Assembly: GCA_937901285.1 (NCBI GenBank)
Contig: CALCHI010000474.1
Coordinates: forward strand, 1 to 28,723
Source of the DNA: UBA8437 sp003445035
GTDB taxonomy: Bacteria > Planctomycetota > Planctomycetia > Planctomycetales > Planctomycetaceae
DNA: 28,723 nucleotides
Direction of reading: 5' to 3'
Part shown: positions 7,736 through 14,351 of the stretch, in pieces
How the letters are laid out: the number at the start of each line of letters is the position of its first letter
How positions within the stretch are numbered: position 1 is the first letter of the stretch
The notes under the pieces: model-generated
What the model saw: only the letters and a program-made list of their open reading frames with translations
Told to the model about the DNA's origin: nothing
Database searches by the model: none
Program-made: the position numbers and the translations under genes

Positions 7736-9112
7736 TTATCGGTCCTGCGACCGTTCGTTGGGCACGTCAGGTCGCTGCCTCAGCCCGCGGCTGAACTCCG
7801 TGGGGGAGACGTTCCCATCACCGTCGGTGTCAAACGTCTTGAGTCGTTCGCGAAGGGTGGCCGGCATCTCGGCGGCCTGGATCACCCCATCGCCGTCTTG
7901 GTCGAGTCGCCCGAAGAGTCGGCTCTCGGGGGAACCCGGCTTCTTGTTGTTCGGAGCCTCGGTCGGTTCAGCCGACCCGGGTCGTCGAGGACGTTCGGGA
8001 CGTCGGGGGCGGATTCCCGGGCGGGCATCGGGTCGGTCGCCGGTTGGTCTCGAGTCGGGACGGGCGTCAGGTCGTGAGCCGGGACGTCCGCCGGATCGCG
8101 ATCCCGCTCGTGAACCCCCGAAGAGTTCCCTGGGATCGAGTTGCCCGTCACCGTTGCTGTCGAGTTGCTCGAATTGGTCGGCAGCTTTGGCGAGTTCGTC
8201 GCGGCTGAGTCGACCGTCGCGGTTGAGATCGAGGACCCGGATCAGCAACGGGCCACGCCCGGATTCGGGAGATCCGCCGCGACGAGGCTGATCGCCGGGC
8301 CGGCCGGGCTCGGCCGGTTGGGGACGGCGTTGGTTGGTGGGTCGGGAGGGCATCGAGGCGAGGAATTCCTGCTTGGTGATGGATTCCCCTTCCTTCTTCT
8401 CCAGGCGTCGTGCCAGGAAAGTGAACAGTCCGCGGGAGTTCTCAGGAAATTCTTCTGCCGTCAGTTTTCCGTCCTTGTCACGGTCGAGCCTGTCGAAGAA
8501 CTGCTCTCGTCGAGCCTGTTCACTGGCCCGCTCTCGTTGGCCGCGGTCACCGGGCCTGCCGCGATTCTCCTGTCCCCGGTTGACCTGTTGCCGGCGGTAC
8601 ATCGCGGCGAAATCTTCTCGGGAGAGCCCATCCTTGCCGAGTTGCTTGAGATAGCTGGTGATTCGTGGACGGGTCTGCTCGGGAAATTCCTCGGGAGTCA
8701 GCTTGCCGTCCCGGTTGCGGTCGAATCTCTCGAAGGCTCCCTGCGGGACGGCGTTGACTCTCCGCTGCTGAGCCGTCTCCGGTTGGCCGGCGGGGCCGGG
8801 TTGGAGATACGAGAGGAATTCCTGACGCGTGAGACGCTTGTCGTTGTTGCCGTCTGCGACCCTCAGCAGCCGACCGAACGATTTGGCCTGGTCCTCGGTC
8901 AATTCGTCGATCACCAGCACGCCGTCCTTGTTCTGGTCGAGTTGATCAAAGATGGAGGCGAAGTTGTCGGCCGGCTTCGTGGGTTTTGCCGGAGCCTTGC
9001 GGGTCCCGGCTGTGGCTGGGGCCCGGTCCTGGGCATTGGCGGCAATCGACAGCGAAAGGACCAGCAGGGCGGTCAGCAGGCGACGGTCACGGCACGGCAA
9101 TCGGTCCAGCAT
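7736..9112 (-). CDS. secreted EF-hand calcium-binding protein with five EF-hand pairs
   Basis: The 458-aa protein has a signal peptide (hydrophobic 11-26, cleavage probably after ANA). Canonical 12-residue EF-hand loops start at Asp59, Asp87, Asp131, Asp210, Asp295, Asp318, Asp404 and Asp428, each with DxNxDG-type ligands and a final Glu. Two further segments, near 157-168 and 237-249, sit where a partner hand would be but have lost ligands. That gives five pairs, two of them half-decayed. Between pairs four and five is an Arg/Pro/Gly/Asp-rich repetitive linker (about 333-380). The protein probably binds calcium outside the cytoplasm; no catalytic domain is visible. The long plus-strand frame 8141-9190 is its antisense shadow. 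Confidence 0.9.
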   Translation of the reverse strand: MLDRLPCRDRRLLTALLVLSLSIAANAQDRAPATAGTRKAPAKPTKPADNFASIFDQLDQNKDGVLVIDELTEDQAKSFGRLLRVADGNNDKRLTRQEFLSYLQPGPAGQPETAQQRRVNAVPQGAFERFDRNRDGKLTPEEFPEQTRPRITSYLKQLGKDGLSREDFAAMYRRQQVNRGQENRGRPGDRGQRERASEQARREQFFDRLDRDKDGKLTAEEFPENSRGLFTFLARRLEKKEGESITKQEFLASMPSRPTNQRRPQPAEPGRPGDQPRRGGSPESGRGPLLIRVLDLNRDGRLSRDELAKAADQFEQLDSNGDGQLDPRELFGGSRAGSRSGGRPGSRPDARPDSRPTGDRPDARPGIRPRRPERPRRPGSAEPTEAPNNKKPGSPESRLFGRLDQDGDGVIQAAEMPATLRERLKTFDTDGDGNVSPTEFSRGLRQRPDVPNERSQDR

Positions 9113-9222
9113 GGTTGGCGTCCGGTTCGGAACGGGTCAGGAGAATCGAACACCGGGCTCACGGTGAGGTTCCGAGGCCCGGCGTGTTGAGTCGTGGCAT
9201 GGGATGGTGGTGGACGGTAAGA

Positions 9223-11046
9223 CTACTTCGAGCCCGTGGCCTTCTTTGGCGAGAAGCTGACGAAGACCGCACCGTTCTTGTCGGGGACGATGTAGCCACC
9301 CGAGGAGAACATGTACTTTTCGATTGCCTCAAAGGGCGGCAGCTTTTTGAAGTCCAGTGGGACAGGTCCCTGGGCATCGGCCCCGGGGAATCCCGCACCG
9401 GGAACGGCCGGCGGGAAGGCACCCGAGCGGAGCAGGTCGTAGAGAAAACGGACCTGGGTACTCTGCTTGTTGTAGCTGATCGAGGAGCTGCTGGCGGGGA
9501 AACCCGACGCCAGTCGCTTGTAGTCGCCGCTTCCGGAAAGCGGTTCGACATCTCCCCGGATCGCCTGTTCGATCAGGGTGTCGGGGATCCCGATCATCAG
9601 GTTGCCCTGGGTGATACTGAGGCCGATCGACGAGGCGGCTGGATCACCGAGTTGAACTACTGCGGGCAACACGTAGATCGTCTCACCCCGAAACTGCCGG
9701 GTCATGACCGGGGATCCGGGCGAGTTGGCCAGCTTGTTGGCGGTGGCCTTGATGCCATCGACGTTCTTCACGCCCAGGGCGAACATCATCCGCTGGACCG
9801 GCGGGTCGCCGGCCTGTTGCGGCTGGATCGAATCGGTGAGGAACTGGATGCGTCCCGAGAGGTGATCGATGAGGTCCTTCTTGGGGTGGATCATCGGTCC
9901 CATCGGGTCCTGGGCCAACTGGTCCATCAACGCGTCGAACGTGCCCGGTCCCTGGGCGTTGAACGAGTCCACCAGCGTGGCGATCCCACGCCAGGCGGAT
10001 TTGAGGTCCCAGTTGAGTGACATGTACGAATCGACGTTGGCCGGGACCCACTTGGGCGGGGCCTGGGCGATCGCCGGGAACTTCAACAGGTCGAGCGCTC
10101 CGGTCCGGGGCGGATCGACATAGATGACCGTCCGGCTGATGTCCTCGTACTTCGGCGTGACCATGTTCACGGTGCCGCCGATCCCCCTGACCTTGTCCAG
10201 GCCGAGGGGAGCGAGGAAACCGAGGAGCAACTGGGCCTGGAAATTGTCGGGAAAGGCCGCGTTGACCACGCCGGTGGTCATCGAGATCGGGTCGAAGAAC
10301 CACTCGAAGACCGGCTGGGCTCCGTCGCCGGCTCCCTTTTCGGCGATGTAGCGATAGACGGGGTTGTTGGCGAACGTCGAGGAGTGCTTGCCGTCCCAGC
10401 GGGCGATGACCGATCGCAGTGTTTCGGCGCCGTTGCCGATGACCAGCGTGGTGTCCTTGACGAACCAGCCGATCCGGGACAGCGACTTGGGAACCTGCGG
10501 GGCCGCTGCTTCCTCGGGCGCGTTGGGATCGGGAGGCGGGATTGGCAGTTTGAAGTCGGTGATCGAAACGTCACCGGCATCGACCTGGGTCTTCTTGGCA
10601 CCGCTGTTGGCCAGGCCCTCGGCAGCCTTGGCCATCAACTGGTCGACCGTCGTCCGCTTGGTGCCGAAGTCCAGCATCATCACGTATCCGGGACCCTGGC
10701 GGCCGCCGATCAGAACGGCGATCGTGACGTTGCCGTTGGGAACCGACATCAGGTCGGTGAGCGAGAAGCCGCCCTGGGCCTGGACGTCCTTGGACGCGTT
10801 GGCGAGTGCGAGCTTGACGTCGGCGACGAAGTCGGCCATCGCCGGGTCCTTGACCATCAGTCCGTACTGGGACTGTTCGAACCGCTTCTTCAGTTCCGTG
10901 ACATTGGGGACAGAAAAGTAGGCGACCACCCGGGATGGCAGTCTCTTCGGGGCCGGAACATCGGCGGCGATGGCCGGTCGAGCTGCAACCAGCATGGCCA
11001 GGAGAAGCAGACCGGTGACGGTTTTGCGGGGCAGCGAACGAATCAT
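9223..11046 (-). CDS. large secreted protein of unknown function (607 aa)
   Basis: The start is ATG at 11046, which gives a clear signal peptide (MIRSLPRKTVTGLLLLAML...AIAA); a further 51 in-frame upstream codons have no signal or coding character. The mature protein is a soluble mixed alpha/beta sequence with repeated hydrophobic strands such as YVMMLDF and NLMIGIP, a Pro-rich spacer near residues 175-190, and no metal, nucleotide or hydrolase motif I recognise. It ends with a KKATGSK tail. It resembles the loosely defined secreted proteins called DUF3352-like in some genomes, but I give that little weight. The upstream intergenic region carries twin inverted repeats that may be its regulatory sites. 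Function unknown; exported location likely. Confidence 0.85.
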   Translation of the reverse strand: MIRSLPRKTVTGLLLLAMLVAARPAIAADVPAPKRLPSRVVAYFSVPNVTELKKRFEQSQYGLMVKDPAMADFVADVKLALANASKDVQAQGGFSLTDLMSVPNGNVTIAVLIGGRQGPGYVMMLDFGTKRTTVDQLMAKAAEGLANSGAKKTQVDAGDVSITDFKLPIPPPDPNAPEEAAAPQVPKSLSRIGWFVKDTTLVIGNGAETLRSVIARWDGKHSSTFANNPVYRYIAEKGAGDGAQPVFEWFFDPISMTTGVVNAAFPDNFQAQLLLGFLAPLGLDKVRGIGGTVNMVTPKYEDISRTVIYVDPPRTGALDLLKFPAIAQAPPKWVPANVDSYMSLNWDLKSAWRGIATLVDSFNAQGPGTFDALMDQLAQDPMGPMIHPKKDLIDHLSGRIQFLTDSIQPQQAGDPPVQRMMFALGVKNVDGIKATANKLANSPGSPVMTRQFRGETIYVLPAVVQLGDPAASSIGLSITQGNLMIGIPDTLIEQAIRGDVEPLSGSGDYKRLASGFPASSSSISYNKQSTQVRFLYDLLRSGAFPPAVPGAGFPGADAQGPVPLDFKKLPPFEAIEKYMFSSGGYIVPDKNGAVFVSFSPKKATGSK

Positions 11047-11120
11047 GGTGGATCTTTCCGTGGTTTGGGCGGTCGTTGGTCCGGGACGCAGCCGATCGCT
11101 GCATTCAGAGCGGTTCAAGA

Positions 11121-11195
11121 GGCAAACGTGGTTGCCTTCCGGATCCTGACAAAGAAAAGGGAACGCTCTCCGGAAACGTGGCAAGGCGTGTTGCC
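11121..11195. promoter_or_regulatory. twin GGCAA-N6-TTGCC inverted repeats upstream of the 607-aa secreted protein gene
   Basis: Two copies of the dyad GGCAA-N6-TTGCC occur at 11121-11136 and 11180-11195, 59 bp centre to centre, 75 and 134 bp upstream of the start at 11046. The word AAACGTGG is also repeated at 11124 and 11174. Paired operators for a dimeric regulator would look like this. Because the arms are identical, the two copies could also form alternative hairpins in the leader RNA. No regulator is known for it. Confidence 0.4.
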
Positions 11196-11278
11196 TCACC
11201 TCCGGTATTGTCCGTGAAATCTGTCCGAAACGGCAAGGGTCATGTCAGGTGGATTTCTTGTTTGGAGTCCGAAATCGT

Positions 11279-12256
11279 TCACTTGACGGCTGCCCCGGTT
11301 GGCGGCGGGTTCGGATTCTTGCGACGCGGTGCGTCCTGGTAGCGGAAACCGGTGTTGGGGTTGTCCTTGTCGAAGGCCCACGCGTCGTTGTTGTCCAGGA
11401 AGTGCTTGACGTAGACCGAGGGGATGGCGAATCCCAGTCCCTCGCCGGCGGGGATTCCCATGTTGGTCACTCCGATCACCTCGCCCCGGCTGTTGAACAG
11501 CGGTCCCCCGCTGTTGCCCGGGTTGATCTGGGCTGTCATCTGGATATAGGCCAGTCCGCCGAAGTTGCGATTGCGGGTGCTGACGATCCCCCGCGATACG
11601 CTCCGTTCGAGGCCCAGCGGGTTGCCGATCGCAAACACCTCGTCCCCTTCACGGTGATCGTGTGCCCCGGTGATCACGACGGTCTTGAAGAGCTGGTTCT
11701 TGGCCCGGGGGATTTCGAGCAACGCGAGGTCGAAGAACGGGTTCAGCGCCAGGATCTTGACCTTGTCGATTCGGGTGCGGGTGAACTTGCCGTCCTTGTC
11801 TCGGTCAAAGATCACCACCGCGATGCGGGTCTCTTTCTCGACCACGTGGTAATTGGTCACGCACAGTCCACGTTCGTTGACGATAAATCCCGACCCCAGG
11901 CCGCTGGGTGTCTGCACCAGCACGACCGCGGCACCGAAATCCCTGGCCAGTTCCTTGATGGGCTTGGCCGGCATCCGTCCGGTGGCGTAGACGCGGTTCT
12001 TGCTGATTCGGGCCTTGGCCGCGGCCGCCTTGGCGGCATTCTTTGCCCGCGAGGCGATCCTTTCGATCGGCACTCTCAACACGTCGACCCCAACATCCAG
12101 GAACACCGCATCGTCGGTTTCCTTGAGCACGGGGGCCTCGATCTTCTGTCCCGACTTCAGCGTGATCACGTCGCCGCTGGCACCGGTGGCCAGCGTCGTC
12201 AACAGCGTCACGGCGATCCAGCCGATCGTCCGATGGCGGTTCCTTGGGTCAGGCAC
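11279..12256 (-). CDS. secreted trypsin-like serine protease (DegP/HtrA-type catalytic domain, no PDZ)
   Basis: The 325-aa protein has an N-terminal signal segment (about 11-28), then a short beta-rich segment of about 40 residues beginning DVITLKSGQK. After a Lys/Ala-rich linker comes a chymotrypsin-fold protease. The triad is visible: His137 (TNYHVV), Asp176 (FFDLALL) and Ser249 (NPGNSGGP). No PDZ domain follows, unlike classic DegP, and the C-terminus is a Pro/Asn-rich tail. Between His137 and Asp176 lies DRDKDGK, an EF-hand-like DxDxDG calcium motif. The start is GTG at 12256, with GGAGAT 7-8 nt upstream overlapping the stop of the preceding gene; the 3-bp gap suggests translational coupling to the haem-motif lipoprotein. 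Role: periplasmic or surface proteolysis (inference). Confidence 0.9.
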   Translation of the reverse strand: MPDPRNRHRTIGWIAVTLLTTLATGASGDVITLKSGQKIEAPVLKETDDAVFLDVGVDVLRVPIERIASRAKNAAKAAAAKARISKNRVYATGRMPAKPIKELARDFGAAVVLVQTPSGLGSGFIVNERGLCVTNYHVVEKETRIAVVIFDRDKDGKFTRTRIDKVKILALNPFFDLALLEIPRAKNQLFKTVVITGAHDHREGDEVFAIGNPLGLERSVSRGIVSTRNRNFGGLAYIQMTAQINPGNSGGPLFNSRGEVIGVTNMGIPAGEGLGFAIPSVYVKHFLDNNDAWAFDKDNPNTGFRYQDAPRRKNPNPPPTGAAVK

Positions 12257-12259
12257 TGT

Positions 12260-13330
12260 CTATCTCCGTCCCATGTGGCATTGTGTGCACAACTGGTCGA
12301 TCTTGGTGATCGCCTTGTCGTATTCGGCGAATGTCTCGGCCGCGACCGCCTTCTCGGCCGACAGGCAGGCGTCGAGCATCGAGTCGGCGTGCTTGAGGAA
12401 GTCCTCGTCATCGGACCACCCGTATCCCTCTTCCTTGATCACCCTTGCCAGGACACCGAGCACCGTCGCCTCGTGTCGCACCTTTGCGGCGTTCTCCTTG
12501 TAGGACTCCTCGTCCCGGGCGTTGCCCTGGATCCACTTGAAGCCGCGGTCGATCCGTTGCATCAGGTAGCCGAAATCGGCGACATCGGAGAACGCGGCCT
12601 GGTCCTTCGACTCGGGCAATTCGGCCGGGCTTCCCCCGTCCAGGATCTCGACGATCGTCTCGAAGGGTGACTTGACCTGCTCGAACGACTTGCGGCCCCT
12701 CGCGAGTTTTTCCGCGAGCATCTGGCTGGCGAGATCCCGAACGAACTTGGCGTTCTTCTTCCAGCTGACATCTTCGGAGTGTGCCGCCGCCACGGCGGCC
12801 AGCACGGCCAGCGTGGCACCTCTTTGGGGGATTTCGGTCAGGCCCGAATTGAACTTGCCGACGTTCTGCAGGTGTCCGGTCAGGGTGTTCCGAATGGCCT
12901 TGATCTCGGTCTTGAGAGGTTCGATGCCGATCACCGACTTCCAGTTGTCCGTCGCAGCGGTGGCCGGAGGTTTCTCGCCGGCGGCGGACTTGTCGGTTCC
13001 GGCTGGCTTGGCGGCCGGAACCGACATCGGGTCACCGGCGGCCACCGCGTCTCCCACGGGCCGCCGGTCGGCGGCCACCGACAACGGGTCCTCGAAGTAG
13101 ATGTCCCGGGGAACGTCCCCGATCCACTTCTTGCCGTTGACCACCCGGACGACCGGCTGGGCGCCAATCGGGACCTTGGCTGGCTGGTTGTCACCGGCGG
13201 CAGCCGTCTGGCCACCATCGGCCGCCCCGCCCGCGTCGGAAACCGGGGCCGCTCCCCCACAGCCCGGCAGGCACCAGCTGACGGCCAATCCCAGGCTCAG
13301 AAACAGGAGGCCACGTCGAGGCATGGGCAT
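12260..13330 (-). CDS. lipoprotein with C-terminal CxxCH haem motif, cytochrome c'-like
   Basis: I choose ATG at 13330, which yields a lipoprotein signal with lipobox LPGC (Cys24); the frame extends 14 codons further to a GTG, but that would precede the basic signal start. Residues about 25-140 are a low-complexity Ala/Gly/Pro-rich tether. Residues about 145-356 are helical, ending in QLCTQCHMGRR (Cys348, Cys351, His352). A haem-attachment motif at the extreme C-terminus of a helical domain is the layout of cytochrome c' and related c-type cytochromes, so covalent haem and gas or redox sensing are plausible but unproven. The downstream protease gene starts 3 bp past the stop. Length (356 aa) exceeds cytochrome c' (about 130 aa) because of the tether and extra helices. 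Confidence 0.82.
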   Translation of the reverse strand: MPMPRRGLLFLSLGLAVSWCLPGCGGAAPVSDAGGAADGGQTAAAGDNQPAKVPIGAQPVVRVVNGKKWIGDVPRDIYFEDPLSVAADRRPVGDAVAAGDPMSVPAAKPAGTDKSAAGEKPPATAATDNWKSVIGIEPLKTEIKAIRNTLTGHLQNVGKFNSGLTEIPQRGATLAVLAAVAAAHSEDVSWKKNAKFVRDLASQMLAEKLARGRKSFEQVKSPFETIVEILDGGSPAELPESKDQAAFSDVADFGYLMQRIDRGFKWIQGNARDEESYKENAAKVRHEATVLGVLARVIKEEGYGWSDDEDFLKHADSMLDACLSAEKAVAAETFAEYDKAITKIDQLCTQCHMGRR

Positions 13331-13625
13331 TCTGAAATCGAAGAATCGGTGAGGGGATTTCGCAACCGGCACAAACGACCGGTACGGTTCCGATTATGCG
13401 GGGCAATGACGAGAGAGGCAACAGGGCCTGCGGAGCCGTGCGCTGCAGAACCGTTACAACCGACACCCACACTTTGTTTCGACGTGGTTTCCCTCATAGA
13501 CACGTCTTCCTCCGTTTCTCCAACCGGTTGTACAATGGCGGCTGAACAACACGACCGGTCATTCCGCTGGGCTCGAAGCGACGACCAAACAGTGCCCCGG
13601 GTGACCGGGGACGGGAGAGACAATC
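13331..13625. other. 295-bp divergent intergenic region
   Basis: It separates the minus-strand lipoprotein-protease pair from the plus-strand Pro/Cys-rich gene, so promoters in both directions are expected. A TACAAT hexamer at 13531-13536 is a fair -10 candidate for the plus-strand gene, but the -35 (TTCCTC, about 18 nt upstream) is poor. The hairpin near the start codon is listed separately. No coding frame is supported. Confidence 0.4.
13595..13610 (+). promoter_or_regulatory. leader hairpin with GTGA (GNRA-type) tetraloop next to the ribosome-binding site
   Basis: CCCCGG-GTGA-CCGGGG is a perfect 6-bp GC stem closed by a GNRA-class tetraloop. It ends 3 bases before GGGAGAGA, the presumed Shine-Dalgarno of the gene starting at 13626. 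A stable stem here could limit ribosome access or protect the mRNA 5' end. Confidence 0.4.
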
Positions 13626-14342
13626 ATGAGTGATCTTGCCGGCTTCGGATCGAATCGACATCACGTGGGACGCGTCCTTTGCCTGGTCGCGGCGACCATG
13701 CTCAGCAGTGGGACTGCGGTCGAATCCGCGGGTGTCCCACCGGCATTCCGGGCCCCGCGGATCGTCCGGGTCTTCGCGCCCCCGCCGGCGCCACCGGCCC
13801 TCACCGTCCAGCCGGCCCCGCAGCCCAAGCCGGCCCCGGCCCCGGCCCCGGTTCCGGTTCCGGTTCCGGTTCCCCGGCCAGTTCCCGCTCCGTCGGCCCC
13901 GGGTTGGTCTCCTCGAGCCGGTGCCCCGTCGGCCGTTGCCACGGTCAGGTTGTACCGCTGCGTGAAGTACAAGGACACCGACGAGATTCCCAAGGACGCG
14001 ATTCCGCTGGTGATCCAGGTGCCAGACCCTCGCGGGATTCCCTCCTGGATCGATGCTCTGACACCCGCACCGCTTTTCGGCTGTGCCTACCCCCGCGGCT
14101 GTGCTTATCCGATGGGGGCTTACCCGGCCGGCTGTGCCTATCCGGCGGGGTGTGCCCGGCCGATGGGGCCGCGGATGGTGAGCATCAAGATTTGCGCACC
14201 AGCGTGTGCCGTCGAATGTCTGCGGGTGGGGCAGCACGTCTACAGCGGCCGCAGGATCCGCTACAACTTCGGCGACTACAAGGTCGACATCCGGCTCCGC
14301 CGCAACGGCTGGATCGAGGTCGATTACCAGGACGACGACTAG
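13626..14342 (+). CDS. secreted Pro-rich, Cys-repeat protein of unknown function
   Basis: The 238-aa frame starts at ATG 13626 with GGGAGAGA upstream. A signal peptide occupies about residues 14-35 (VGRVLCLVAATML...ESAG). Residues 52-92 are a Pro/Ala/Val spacer built from AP and VP dipeptides. Residues 152-177 are short GCAYP-type repeats (GCAYP, GCAYP, GAYP, GCAYP, GCARP) bearing Cys153, 159, 170 and 176. A second cysteine group follows, Cys190-x3-Cys194-x3-Cys198, then a basic RRIRYNFGDYKVDIRLRRNG segment and an acidic end. A cell-wall or extracellular disulfide-linked structural role fits, but nothing enzymatic is visible. It is the only plus-strand gene in the first 18 kb and converges on the enolase-superfamily gene with a 9-bp gap. 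Confidence 0.8.
   Translation: MSDLAGFGSNRHHVGRVLCLVAATMLSSGTAVESAGVPPAFRAPRIVRVFAPPPAPPALTVQPAPQPKPAPAPAPVPVPVPVPRPVPAPSAPGWSPRAGAPSAVATVRLYRCVKYKDTDEIPKDAIPLVIQVPDPRGIPSWIDALTPAPLFGCAYPRGCAYPMGAYPAGCAYPAGCARPMGPRMVSIKICAPACAVECLRVGQHVYSGRRIRYNFGDYKVDIRLRRNGWIEVDYQDDD
13831..13872 (+). repeat. in-frame hexanucleotide tandem repeat (3x CGGCCC then 4x CGGTTC)
   Basis: Seven consecutive 6-bp units encode the AP and VP dipeptides of the proline-rich spacer in the 13626 gene. Six-base units keep the reading frame, so slippage would change spacer length without breaking the protein. Confidence 0.8.
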
Positions 14343-14351
14343 CCTCGGCCG

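Noticed and set aside
9153..9182. CCGGGC/GCCCGG inverted repeat after the 607-aa secreted protein gene
   Set aside because: 18-nt loop, short arms and no T-tract; insufficient for a terminator call.
8141..9190. 349-aa plus-strand frame over the EF-hand gene
   Set aside because: Antisense reading of repeated EF-hand codons; Val/Glu-rich, no ribosome-binding site, no recognisable motif.
11249..12670. 473-aa plus-strand frame over the protease and lipoprotein genes
   Set aside because: Spans two well-supported minus-strand genes and their junction; a by-product of GC3 bias.
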